Origin: Ruminococcus flavefaciens
GTDB lineage: Bacteria; Bacillota; Clostridia; Oscillospirales; Ruminococcaceae
Length of the DNA: 64,000 nt
Direction of reading: 5' to 3'
Assembly: GCA_002371825.1 (NCBI GenBank)
Contig: DFHF01000007.1
Coordinates: 1 to 64,000 of the forward strand
Position 1 is the first letter of the stretch. The number at the start of each line of letters is the position of its first letter. The notes under the pieces were generated by a model. That model searched no databases and was not told the origin of the DNA. It was given only the letters and a program-made list of their open reading frames with translations. Below, one piece after another: positions 46,402 to 55,384 of this stretch. A program made the translations under genes and the position numbers.

Positions 46402-47844
46402 ATGGCAAAAGATAAGAAAATGGTCACTGCGATAACCTCAATGGACGAGGACTTCGCTCAGTGGTATACCGATATCTGCAAAAAGGCAGAGCTGGTAGAG
46501 TATACAAGCGTCAAGGGCTGTATGGTCATCCGTCCCTACGGCTATGCTATCTGGGAGAACATCCAGCGAATCCTTGACGGTATGTTCAAGGCTACAGGCC
46601 ACGAGAATGTTTGTATGCCTATGTTCATCCCCGAAAGCCTTCTCCAGAAGGAAAAGGATCATGTTGAGGGCTTCGCTCCCGAAGTCGCATGGGTAACTCA
46701 AGGCGGAAATGAGAAGCTGGAGGACAGACTTTGTGTCCGTCCTACTTCCGAGACACTCTTCTGTGAGCACTACTCAAATATCATCCACTCCTACCGTGAC
46801 CTTCCCAAGCTCTATAATCAGTGGGTAAGCGTTGTTCGCTGGGAGAAGACCACACGTCCTTTCCTCCGTTCAAGAGAGTTCCTCTGGCAGGAAGGCCACA
46901 CCATCCATGCTACTGCTGAGGAGGCTATCGAAGAGACTGAGCGTATGCTGAATATATATGCTGAATTCTGCGAAAAGTCCCTTGCTATGCCTGTTGTTAA
47001 GGGTAAGAAGACTGAGAGCGATAAGTTCGCCGGTGCTGTTTCCACTTACGCTATCGAGGCTCTTATGCACGACGGTAAGGCTCTTCAGGCTGGTACTTCC
47101 CATTACTTCGGTGACGGCTTCGCTAAGGCTTTCGATATCGAATACACCGATAAGGACAACAAGAGAGTATTCCCCCACCAGACAAGCTGGGGAGTTACTA
47201 CTCGTCTCATCGGAGCTGTTATCATGACTCACGGTGACGACAGTGGTCTTGTTCTTCCTCCTGCTGTTGCTCCTATACAGGCAGTAGTTATCCCGATCGC
47301 TCAGCACAAGGAAGGTGTCCTTGATAAGGCTGCTGAGCTCCTTGAAGCTCTCAAGGCTCAGGGCATCAGAGCTAAGGTGGATGACAGCGAGAATTCTCCC
47401 GGATGGAAGTTCTCTGAGTACGAAATGAAGGGTGTTCCGGTTCGTATCGAGATCGGTCCCCGTGACATAGAAGAGGGCAACTGCATCGTTGCTACCCGTT
47501 ACAACGGCGAAAAGAGAACCGTTGCTATCGATGATATGCCCCTGCTCGTAAAGGCTCTCCTTGAAAAGGATATTCCTGAGGGTATGTTCAACAAGGCTGC
47601 TGAGAACCGTGCAAACAAGACCTATGCCTGCACAACTATCGACGAGATAAACAAGGCTCTCGAAAACGGTGACGGCTTCATAAAGGCTATGTGGTGCGGC
47701 GATGAGGCCTGCGAGGATGAGGTAAAGGAAAAGACCGGTGTCGGTTCAAGATGTATCCCCTTCGATCAGGAAAAGCTCTCCGATAAATGTGTCTGCTGCG
47801 GAAAGCCTGCAAAGTGCATGGTTTACTGGGGCAAGGCTTATTGA
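46402..47844 (+). CDS. proS: Prolyl-tRNA synthetase (archaeal/eukaryal-like short form)
   Basis: A 480-residue class II synthetase charging tRNA-Pro. Motif 2 is visible in RPTSETLFCEHY...WVSVVRWE with RSREFLWQEGHT. VTTRLIGAVIMTHGDDSG is motif 3, and the C-terminus has the extra domain with CxxC zinc-type Cys pairs (CGDEACEDE and CVCCGKPAKC) and a terminal Tyr (WGKAY), as in archaeal-type ProS. It lacks the editing insertion of the bacterial form, as in several Clostridia. The ATG at 46402 follows GAAAGAGG. A terminator follows at 47864. Confidence 0.95.
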   Translation: MAKDKKMVTAITSMDEDFAQWYTDICKKAELVEYTSVKGCMVIRPYGYAIWENIQRILDGMFKATGHENVCMPMFIPESLLQKEKDHVEGFAPEVAWVTQGGNEKLEDRLCVRPTSETLFCEHYSNIIHSYRDLPKLYNQWVSVVRWEKTTRPFLRSREFLWQEGHTIHATAEEAIEETERMLNIYAEFCEKSLAMPVVKGKKTESDKFAGAVSTYAIEALMHDGKALQAGTSHYFGDGFAKAFDIEYTDKDNKRVFPHQTSWGVTTRLIGAVIMTHGDDSGLVLPPAVAPIQAVVIPIAQHKEGVLDKAAELLEALKAQGIRAKVDDSENSPGWKFSEYEMKGVPVRIEIGPRDIEEGNCIVATRYNGEKRTVAIDDMPLLVKALLEKDIPEGMFNKAAENRANKTYACTTIDEINKALENGDGFIKAMWCGDEACEDEVKEKTGVGSRCIPFDQEKLSDKCVCCGKPAKCMVYWGKAY

Positions 47845-47863
47845 TCTGGTTTATAGAAACTTT

Positions 47864-47890
47864 GAGAGGCCATTTATTGGCCTCTTTTTT
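47864..47890 (+). terminator. proS terminator
   Basis: Stem AGAGGCC / GGCCTCT followed by TTTTT. Confidence 0.8.
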
Positions 47891-47914
47891 CGCTCTGACA
47901 AGTTCACATATATG

Positions 47915-47952
47915 AAAAGGCGCACCGAAGGGATTTCCCTCAGTGCGCTTTT
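47915..47952 (-). terminator. Terminator of the xylanase gene
   Basis: Stem AAAAGGCGCAC / GTGCGCTTTT with a bulge, between the convergent proS and xylanase genes. T-runs flank both sides. Confidence 0.7.
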
Positions 47953-47969
47953 CATTATCTTATATTTTA

Positions 47970-49928
47970 TCATGCGTTGGGATCAAGAGTTGTATATTTA
48001 TTGAGCAGGAATTCCTGTATTCTGAGTGCATCCTGCGGTGTGATACCGCTGGTCTTGTTCTCATATACATTTGCATTGCGCTTGCCCTTAGCTGTGATCC
48101 TGTTCTCTTCTGTGCCGTCCTCACCGAATCTGTCGCCGTTTGAAATGCTCTGCATTATAAGAACAGCGTCGTTCATCTTAACAGCACCGTCACAGTCAGC
48201 ATCGCCCCATACGATATCCTTATCAGGATCCTCTGTAGGCTTTGTTGTAGGATCTACAGGTGTGATATCGGGGATGTTCTTCTCCTCACGATCACCTACA
48301 ACTCCGTAATAAGCTGACTTTGCCATATAATCTCCGCCGAAGAGAAGCGGTACTCCTTCTTTTCTCCAGCTTCTGTCGTCTGTAACGCCCCAGAATACTA
48401 CTGCGGAAATGCTGTCAGCGTGTTTTTCCATGATGTCCATCATTTCGCTGTAGAACTTCTTCTGCTTTTCTAAATTGTCAGAAGAGGAGCTCTCTATTGT
48501 AGCATCGAACTCAGTTACCTGAATATCAACACCGGCTCCCTCAAGCTTTGTAAGGAACTGATCGTACTGGAAGGGCTGCGGCCAGAGTGAATTTATATTA
48601 CAGTGGCACTGGAGTCCGAGGCCGTCAAGTACGCCCTTAGCCTTCAGTCTTGTAGCAAGATCTATCATAGCGTTTGTCTTGCCTGTTGACCACTCGTTAA
48701 AGTCGTTGTAGTAGAGCTTGCATCCCTTAGGAGCATACTCTCTTGCAAATTCAAAAGCGTAATCAATAAACGAATTGTCACCGAATACCTGTACCCATGC
48801 AGACTTCTCTGAACCGCTGCTTCCCTGTTCACCGGGAGAACGGGGTGTACCCTGATCGGTAAATGCTTCGTTTACAACGTCGCAGGCATAGAAATCAACA
48901 TCAGGATAGAGCTTTGTGAGCTCTGTGAAGTAGTTCTTGATGTAGTTTTCCATACGCTTTATCATTTTTTCCTTGGATACCCATTCTCCGTCGTCCTTAT
49001 AGCCCTCCTTGAAGAACCAGTCAGGAGTCTGGCTGTGCCATACGAGAGTATGAACTCTTACAGGTATCTTATACTTTCGGCAGTAGTTGAGCATCGGCTT
49101 TGCTGCTGAGAAGTTTACCTGAGGATTTGTATCATCGTCATTCTCCTCTGCATACTTCTGATTTGCAGCCTGACCGAGAACGAACTGCGGCTTCATCTCA
49201 TTTCCTGCTGTAAGGCTTCCGCTGAAGTGCTTAGCAACAAGATCCATGAAGGATTTTGAGGAAAGGTTGTCTGCTGTGATAGCTGTACCGATCTTGAAGT
49301 CATCGGCAAAAACCTTTCTTACAGACTTGATATCGGTCTCTATCGGTACTACAGGGACCTCTGTTATTGTGAAATCATCTATATAGATAGGATCCTGTCC
49401 ATCTTCGATATACAGTGTGGGGTCAACCATTTCTTCAGTAAAGCTGATCTTAAGGTCCTTAACGGTATACCACTCGCTTGTGCTGATATTCTTGATAAGA
49501 TTGTTGTAATGAGGTGTTCCGTCAGGATCATTATACTGGAAGCTTACAGTATTGCTTGTGTAGTACTTGCCTCTGAACTTGAAGCTGACGTAATACTCTG
49601 TATTGGGCTCACATACCTTGTCAAGATGGAATGCAGGTCCGTTCCATGTATTAGAACGTCCGCTGGCATAGAGGGATGATTTGCCGCTTACTGCTTCATC
49701 TGTAGCAATGCTGAGCTCTGTTGTATCTCTGTCGCCTCTGTTTGAGAAGTAGGAGATATCTCCGTCCTCGAAGTCTGTGGAGTAGACAACTGCTCCTGAA
49801 GCTGATGCCGCCTTTGCACCAGTTTCGCCGGCAGCAAGAACTGCTCCTGCGGATGAAGCCACTGAAGAAAGAGTCATGGCTGCACCCATTACTCCTGCAA
49901 GCAGCTTTCTGTTGATTTTGCCTTTCAT
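47970..49928 (-). CDS. Secreted GH10 endo-xylanase with CBM22-like module and dockerin
   Basis: A 652-residue cellulosomal enzyme. It has a signal peptide (1 to about 32), a CBM22-like domain (about 45-185: YSTDFEDGD, then YYVSFKFRGKYY), and the GH10 barrel (about 190-540) with acid/base Glu354 in DVVNEAF and nucleophile Glu473 in QVTEFDATI. A Pro/Thr linker and a C-terminal dockerin follow: GDADCDGAVKMNDAVLIMQS as the first calcium repeat and GITPQDALRIQEFLL as the second helix. It cleaves internal beta-1,4 bonds in xylan at the cell surface through scaffoldin binding. The ATG at 49928 follows GGGAGG. Confidence 0.93.
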   Translation of the reverse strand: MKGKINRKLLAGVMGAAMTLSSVASSAGAVLAAGETGAKAASASGAVVYSTDFEDGDISYFSNRGDRDTTELSIATDEAVSGKSSLYASGRSNTWNGPAFHLDKVCEPNTEYYVSFKFRGKYYTSNTVSFQYNDPDGTPHYNNLIKNISTSEWYTVKDLKISFTEEMVDPTLYIEDGQDPIYIDDFTITEVPVVPIETDIKSVRKVFADDFKIGTAITADNLSSKSFMDLVAKHFSGSLTAGNEMKPQFVLGQAANQKYAEENDDDTNPQVNFSAAKPMLNYCRKYKIPVRVHTLVWHSQTPDWFFKEGYKDDGEWVSKEKMIKRMENYIKNYFTELTKLYPDVDFYACDVVNEAFTDQGTPRSPGEQGSSGSEKSAWVQVFGDNSFIDYAFEFAREYAPKGCKLYYNDFNEWSTGKTNAMIDLATRLKAKGVLDGLGLQCHCNINSLWPQPFQYDQFLTKLEGAGVDIQVTEFDATIESSSSDNLEKQKKFYSEMMDIMEKHADSISAVVFWGVTDDRSWRKEGVPLLFGGDYMAKSAYYGVVGDREEKNIPDITPVDPTTKPTEDPDKDIVWGDADCDGAVKMNDAVLIMQSISNGDRFGEDGTEENRITAKGKRNANVYENKTSGITPQDALRIQEFLLNKYTTLDPNA

Positions 49929-49963
49929 GTTTTTTCCTCCCAAAATAATAATTTTGTAATATC

Positions 49964-49992
49964 ATTTTATCACGATATATGCAACTTGTCAA
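49964..49992 (-). promoter_or_regulatory. Xylanase promoter
   Basis: TTGACA (49987-49992), a 17-bp spacer and TAAAAT (49964-49969) on the minus strand. No operator is obvious in the rest of the 49929-50124 gap. Confidence 0.75.
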
Positions 49993-50124
49993 TGCAAATA
50001 GTATAACATCCGCAACATTTGGCAAGTACTTATAAAATTCTGGTCAGAAATCAATAAAAGCAAAAACTAAATTTAATAAAAAGAACTTTTGGCTTAGATG
50101 CGGTTAACACATGGTTTACAGCAT

Positions 50125-50152
50125 AAAAAACAGCCTCCCCGAAGGGAGGCTG
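50125..50152 (-). terminator. Terminator of the first GH9 gene
   Basis: Stem CAGCCTCCC / GGGAGGCTG with the T-run (TTTTTTATGC) on the minus strand. Confidence 0.8.
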
Positions 50153-50179
50153 CTGTTATTTTGTTATGATCTTTTCAGA

Positions 50180-52447
50180 TCAGTCAGACCACATAGGAAG
50201 CTGCTTTGCTCCTAAGAGGAACATCTGGATAGCATATGCATCCTTAGGTGTTATAAGTGAACCAGGCATATAGCAGTCTGCGTTCTTGCTGCCCTGAGGT
50301 GTGATATGAGAAGGATCGCTTCCGTTCTCACCGAATCTGTCGCCGTTAGCGAGAGACTGCATTACCAGAACAGCATCGTTCATTCTTACAGAATTGCTGC
50401 AGTCAGCATCACCGTAAACCTTTACCTCAAGATCAGGTGCAGTTGTTACAATTGTAGTAGTAGTTGTTGTAGTTGCCTTTGTAGTTGTAGTAGTTGTTGT
50501 TGTCTTTGTTGTAGTAGTTGTAGTAGTAGCCTTTGTTGTAGTTGTAGCCTTTGTAGTTGTTGTGATGTTTGAACCGCCGTCCTTGTGGAGAACTACCTTC
50601 TGGATCTCAACATCGTCACCGTGAGGCCACCAAACGATTGCCTTTACAACAGAACCAACATTTGAAGGAATAGTATAATCTACAGTTGCTACCTTATCGG
50701 AACCAACCTTTACCTTATCGAACTTATCCTCGAGCCATTCGCCTGTCCATGTACCGAACTCGCCGGCGATCTCAGTGTCGCTGGAGTTTACCTTTACATA
50801 GAGAGTAGCGGACTTAGCACCCTGAGGAGCAAATTCAACGAAGTTGTTTATCTTGCCGTCATCGCCCTTTTCTGTACCAACGTTTGCCATATCCTCAGGA
50901 AGGAGAACGATATCGTTTCCGCTGCCTGGTCCGGGATCGGGAGTTGTTGTTGTAGTAGTTGTAACTATCGGACCAGGAGTATTCTGAGTTGTTGTTGTTA
51001 CTATAGGACCAGGAGTTGAACCGCCCTTATAGATCTTTGTTACGCCTTCGATGCTGTTATCGATAGAACCGGTCTGATAGAAGTGGTAAAGACCAGCTGC
51101 TGCACCTACGAGACCAGCGTTGTAGTCAACAGCTACCTCGTTACAGATATAGTCAGCCATGTTATCGTGGTAGGAACCGCTTGCATTGCAGGGACCGCCT
51201 ACGAGAGCACCGATGAGAGTATGTGAGTTAGGACCATAAGCGCAGAATGGCTGCATATGATCTCCATCCGGATCCCAGCCGTTCATATTGAACTGCTCAT
51301 AGCTTGTATAGCCGGAAGCTGCTCTGTGGTGAGCATTCTTAGCACTGTTGCTTGCGAAGCCTGTTACGAAGCAGGTATTTGCAGGGTTAGCACCGAGGAT
51401 GTAGTTCATCTGGCCCTTAGCCCAATCCTTGTAATCACCGCCTTTATTCTTTGTAGCGATAAGTGCTGTCATCTGCATTGAGCAGTTAAGTCTTGCGCTG
51501 CCCCACTTGTCGAGGAACATATAGTTGCTTCCGCTTGCCTTGCCTGCCATGAAGCCGTTAGCTGCGCTCCAGTCACCTGTGATCTCGCCGTAGAGACAAG
51601 CTGCACCCAGGTGAGTATCGTTCCAGCCGTGAACCCAGCCTACCTTAGGAAGACCTGATTTGAGGTCATTGAGGTAGCTGCTGTCATTTGTAGCAAGATA
51701 AAGCCAGCCTGCAGCCCAAGCCTGATCGTCGTTTACGCTGTTGGAGTTATAGAAGCCCTTATGGCCTTCTCCAACGGGCTGATTGTACTGCTTTGAGAAT
51801 TTATAAAGAGCCTTAGCATATGTAAGGTCCTCTTCGTTACCGAAGTTTTTATAGTTTGCTGCAAGAGCTGCTGCATATTCAGCGGCAACATCACTTGCAC
51901 CGCTGCTTGTCCAGAACATCTTTCTGCTGCCCTGCTGCTCCGGAGGTCCCCAGTAGCCATGGTCAGCAGTACCGTCGCCCTTCTGATAGAGGAAGTTTGT
52001 AACGTTTCCGCCGCTGAGCTTTGTGGAATCCTTGAAGAACTTACAGAACTTGTCAGTGATGACCTTGAGGTGATCAGCCTGGCCTGTACCAGTGAATGCG
52101 TCCTTGAACTCATAGTAGCTCCAGCCGAGAGTTGAAGCTGTGAAGCCCTGTGGGAGACCAAACATTGCATGGTCACCGGCATCGTGGAAACCGCCAGGTA
52201 CTTCATCGGTAGTATGGCAGTTACTTCTCCATGAGAGTGCACAGTCGGAATTGTTTCCGCACATATTTGCATCATAGAAATAAAGAGAGTACTGCAGGAG
52301 TCTTGCGTAGTTGTCGTTATCTGCCGCTGTTGCTGAGAGAGAGGGTTCCTGAGTTACTACGGGAGCAACTACAGGGGAAGCAACTGCGGAAACAGCGAGG
52401 AGGCCGCTGATGATAGTGGACTTAACTTTTGTTAAAGTCTTATGCAT
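50180..52447 (-). CDS. Secreted GH9 endoglucanase with unknown C-terminal module and dockerin
   Basis: A 755-residue cellulosomal cellulase. It has a signal peptide (1 to about 40) and a GH9 (alpha/alpha)6 domain (about 45-475) with catalytic-base region GGFHDAGDH (Asp89/Asp92), the substrate-binding HHRAASGY, and the acid Glu in NEVAVDYNAG. A Pro/Thr linker follows, then a domain of about 115 residues (starting IVLLPEDMANVGTEKG, with AIVWWPHGDDVEIQ) that matches no CBM I recognise, a long Thr-Lys-Ala linker, and a dockerin (GDADCSNSVRMNDAVLVMQS). It cuts beta-1,4-glucan. The ATG at 52447 is preceded by GAAAGAAGTGTGG. Confidence 0.92.
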   Translation of the reverse strand: MHKTLTKVKSTIISGLLAVSAVASPVVAPVVTQEPSLSATAADNDNYARLLQYSLYFYDANMCGNNSDCALSWRSNCHTTDEVPGGFHDAGDHAMFGLPQGFTASTLGWSYYEFKDAFTGTGQADHLKVITDKFCKFFKDSTKLSGGNVTNFLYQKGDGTADHGYWGPPEQQGSRKMFWTSSGASDVAAEYAAALAANYKNFGNEEDLTYAKALYKFSKQYNQPVGEGHKGFYNSNSVNDDQAWAAGWLYLATNDSSYLNDLKSGLPKVGWVHGWNDTHLGAACLYGEITGDWSAANGFMAGKASGSNYMFLDKWGSARLNCSMQMTALIATKNKGGDYKDWAKGQMNYILGANPANTCFVTGFASNSAKNAHHRAASGYTSYEQFNMNGWDPDGDHMQPFCAYGPNSHTLIGALVGGPCNASGSYHDNMADYICNEVAVDYNAGLVGAAAGLYHFYQTGSIDNSIEGVTKIYKGGSTPGPIVTTTTQNTPGPIVTTTTTTTPDPGPGSGNDIVLLPEDMANVGTEKGDDGKINNFVEFAPQGAKSATLYVKVNSSDTEIAGEFGTWTGEWLEDKFDKVKVGSDKVATVDYTIPSNVGSVVKAIVWWPHGDDVEIQKVVLHKDGGSNITTTTKATTTTKATTTTTTTKTTTTTTTTKATTTTTTTIVTTAPDLEVKVYGDADCSNSVRMNDAVLVMQSLANGDRFGENGSDPSHITPQGSKNADCYMPGSLITPKDAYAIQMFLLGAKQLPMWSD
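50446..50570 (-). repeat. Thr-rich linker low-complexity repeat
   Basis: About 40 codons of ACA/ACT-type triplets encode (T)n-K-A linker residues between the unknown module and the dockerin. Tandem triplets like this are prone to length change. Confidence 0.8.
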
Positions 52448-52722
52448 TGTTACCACACTTCTTTCATTGTATTCTTTCAAAATCCGCCTATAATATGATT
52501 ATATGCCTGTGTACATTATACAGGTTTTGGACACAAAATTAGTTACAGACAGGTTACTAAATTATTACAATTCGATTAATTTTAACGGTAAATTCACAAT
52601 TTCGTCACATTGTATAAAAATGCTATCACGCTATTGTGCACATTTACATTTACTTTAAGATAACAACTTAACTAATGTTACCACCAGTCAAGCACTTGTA
52701 TATAAAATATTTTATCCAATAC
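52448..52722. other. Gene-free spacer between the two GH9 genes
   Basis: This AT-rich stretch holds the minus-strand leader of the first GH9 gene. A TATAAT at 52515-52520 is a possible -10, but its -35 is poor. I see no operator, RNA gene or repeat. Confidence 0.5.
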
Positions 52723-52749
52723 AAAAAAGGACGCCAGAGGCGTCCTTTT
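52723..52749 (-). terminator. Terminator of the second GH9 gene
   Basis: Stem AAAAGGACGCC / GGCGTCCTTTT with a 3-nt loop and T-runs on both strands. Confidence 0.8.
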
Positions 52750-52762
52750 CATTATTATGTTT

Positions 52763-54904
52763 TTACTTTGCCAGTGCATATTCAGGAGTAAGGTCAGTTA
52801 TCTTCTTAAGAAGGAACTCCTGTATCTTAAGAGCATCCTTCGGCGATATACCGCTGTTTCTCGCACCGTCAACATTGCCGTTTCTCTTTCCTCTGAGAGT
52901 AAGGTGAGTAGCTTCAGAGCCTTCCTCTCCGTATTTGTCGCCGTTTGACAGGGACTGCATGAGCAGAACTGCGTCATTCATCTTAACATTGCCGTCAAGG
53001 TCTGCATCGCCCCATACGATCTTAGGCTGAAGCTCAAGCTCCAGTGCATATGTATATTCTGTTCTGCCGTCGCTGTCAGGATCGGGCAGCTCATAGATGT
53101 AATATCCGTTTACAGTGTCACCTTCATAGAACTCTGACATATAAGGATACTGTACTATCTTTGTGTTATCGTCATAGTATATCTTGCTGAGCGGATCGCC
53201 GGGATCTCCTTCAAGAGTTATGCGGCTTCCTTCATACTTTACTATCCTTGCATTTTTTACCTCTACTATTTCAGTTTCCTGCACATATGGTTTAGTTGTG
53301 GTAGTAGTGGTAGTTACAGGCTCAGTTGTTGTGGTAGTAGTTGTAACTATCTCAGAGCCGCTGCCGAAAGTATAGTTCTCATTGATCTCGGAAGCGCTCT
53401 TTTCAACGGACTTTACCGCAGAAGCATCTCCGCCGTATTTGCTTACAAGAGGAGCGCAGGCAAGTACGAAGCAGCCGTTGTAGTCAAGGGCAGGCTCTGT
53501 ACAGCTGTAGGAATTCTGGTGATCCTCATAGCCGCCGTTGCTGTCAGGTCCGCCGAGAAGTGCTCCGTAGAGAATGTACTTTGCTGCTGTATTGTCAGCA
53601 GGATTTCCGCTTCCGGGATTTGAAGCTCTGTGGTGATAGTGGGTAGGATAGCTGTTTCCATATCCTACAAAGTAACTCTTATACTTTGTGGAGGAATCAA
53701 GGATGCAGTCCATCTGATGCTTTGCAGCTGCCTCAAGATTTGAATCGCCGCTTCTCCAGGCTATTCCCTGAAGTGCACAGTTGTATCTTGCTGAGCCCCA
53801 GCCCCAGTTAGCAGCATATTCGCTTGTTGAGAATTTGGCGCCGCCGGTGCCTTCCACCTCTATCTTAGCCTCATGCTTGTACTTGTCTCCGTCGTAGCCA
53901 AGCTCTCCGAGAAGACCGGCATATCCGCTGTATACCTTGTTCCAGCAGTAGAGCCAGCCGTCATAATCGCCGTTGCTGTATGCCTTATCGCCGCTAAGAG
54001 TTACCGGAGGTTTATATCCGGAGGGCAGCTTGCCGCCGTTTTCAGCTACATCGCACCAGAGCTGTCCCCAGGCGATATCGTCCTTGAGAGAACCGCTTCC
54101 GTCATACATACCGCCTCTGCCCTTTGCATTGTAGGAGGGATATTTAGCTGCAAATGCTGCAAGTGCCTTGCCGTACTTCAGACACTCGGCCGCATATGCC
54201 GGGTCGCTGTCCTTGAATGCCAGCGAGCTTGAACCCAGTGCGGCAGCCATTTCTCCTGCAGAATCAGCTATAGGATTCGAGGGGCTTGCCCAGTATACAG
54301 TTCGGGTCATAGTCTGCACCTCAGGAGCAGTCCATACGCTGTGGTCCTCGCCCTCAGCAGCTATCTGGTCCACATATGCAATAACGTTTCCGCTGTCATC
54401 GAGGAATGTTGTCTTCATAAAGTAGTCGCAGGCATTTCTGAGGATATATTTAAGGTGGTCAGTACACTCAGCCTTCTCGAAAGCGTCCGGATATGAGAAG
54501 TATGACCATGCCAGTGAAGTAGTGGCAAATCCTATGGTCATGGAGAACTTGATGTGGTCTCCTGCGTCATGATATCCGCCGGAAGCATCAACTATGGATG
54601 AGCCTTCGTTTGCAGCCTTTACAGCAGCTTTTTCGCTGGCTGAAAGTCCCACAGCCTTTTCAAGGTCGGCTTGTCCGTCGTAGGTATGGCAGTCCTGTCT
54701 CCATGTGAGAGGACCTCCTGTAATGTTCTTGCCGCAGGCATTTGCGTCGAAGAAATAAAGCGAGAGAGCAAGTGCCTCAGCGTAATTCTGGTCTCCGGCA
54801 GCATTGGTAACAGGTGCCGAGGATGCGGCAGGTATTGCTGATGCCATTATTGCTGTGCTCAGCAGGCCGGTGACCGTCTTTTTAATTTTTGATCTCAGTG
54901 ACAT
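52763..54904 (-). CDS. Secreted GH9 cellulase with C-terminal dockerin
   Basis: A 713-residue cellulosomal GH9 enzyme. It has a signal peptide (1 to about 35) and a GH9 domain (about 38-520) with GGYHDAGDH (Asp113/Asp116), YHHRASNPGSG and the acid Glu in SCTEPALDYNG. It has larger loops than the neighbour, including an insertion around residues 75-105. A Thr linker follows, then a small domain of about 75 residues with DPDSDGRTEYTY, and a dockerin (GDADLDGNVKMNDAVLLMQS). The small domain is unrecognised. The insertion near the cleft is compatible with a different mode (processive or lichenase-like) but does not show it. The ATG follows AAAGGAG. Confidence 0.92.
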   Translation of the reverse strand: MSLRSKIKKTVTGLLSTAIMASAIPAASSAPVTNAAGDQNYAEALALSLYFFDANACGKNITGGPLTWRQDCHTYDGQADLEKAVGLSASEKAAVKAANEGSSIVDASGGYHDAGDHIKFSMTIGFATTSLAWSYFSYPDAFEKAECTDHLKYILRNACDYFMKTTFLDDSGNVIAYVDQIAAEGEDHSVWTAPEVQTMTRTVYWASPSNPIADSAGEMAAALGSSSLAFKDSDPAYAAECLKYGKALAAFAAKYPSYNAKGRGGMYDGSGSLKDDIAWGQLWCDVAENGGKLPSGYKPPVTLSGDKAYSNGDYDGWLYCWNKVYSGYAGLLGELGYDGDKYKHEAKIEVEGTGGAKFSTSEYAANWGWGSARYNCALQGIAWRSGDSNLEAAAKHQMDCILDSSTKYKSYFVGYGNSYPTHYHHRASNPGSGNPADNTAAKYILYGALLGGPDSNGGYEDHQNSYSCTEPALDYNGCFVLACAPLVSKYGGDASAVKSVEKSASEINENYTFGSGSEIVTTTTTTTEPVTTTTTTTKPYVQETEIVEVKNARIVKYEGSRITLEGDPGDPLSKIYYDDNTKIVQYPYMSEFYEGDTVNGYYIYELPDPDSDGRTEYTYALELELQPKIVWGDADLDGNVKMNDAVLLMQSLSNGDKYGEEGSEATHLTLRGKRNGNVDGARNSGISPKDALKIQEFLLKKITDLTPEYALAK

Positions 54905-54996
54905 AGTTTAACTCCTTTCATTATTGCAGGGGATCGAAATCGTGAGTATTCCGCAGTATCTGCACTAACTGCACATAAATACTCATTTTATAATCT

Positions 54997-55129
54997 CATT
55001 ATACCATATAAGCGAAGCGCATATGGTATAATTGCCCGATTGCAGGGAGCAAATCTTTGATTTGCGTATCTGCAAGGGCTTTAAGATCAAGTATAATGAA
55101 TGCTCTTGCATTCATTATACCATATAAGC
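54997..55129. repeat. Nested palindromic repeat
   Basis: The 17-bp CATTATACCATATAAGC occurs directly repeated at 54997-55013 and 55113-55129. The first copy pairs with GCATATGGTATAAT just after it, and AATGAATGC / GCATTCATT precedes the second. It looks like a MITE-like or BIME element. In the wider 54905-55384 gap the only other structures are GGGAGGG / CCCTCCC and GGCG / CGCC hairpins just upstream of the DUF11 gene at 55325-55370. Confidence 0.5.
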
Positions 55130-55384
55130 TCAACAATTTGTTACAAATTTGTGTACAAATCACAAATACAATTCATTTTCGGCAAACATAGCAATATCAG
55201 CACATTTTTATTGTGTATCATTACCAGATTTTTTTCGTTGCTTTTCGTATAAGCTCCGCACTGATACTCACTGAGAGCTATATGCGTTGATTTCACATTT
55301 CTCCGTGAGAAGCATATAATACAGCGAGGGAGGGAAGCTCTCCCTCCCGAAATCAGGCGGCTAACGCCTAATGGAGGTATTATT

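Noticed and set aside
50446..50570. Regular repeat that could be mistaken for a CRISPR or satellite array
   Set aside because: The unit is a 3-bp codon repeat in frame with the dockerin enzyme and codes for a Thr linker; there are no spacers.
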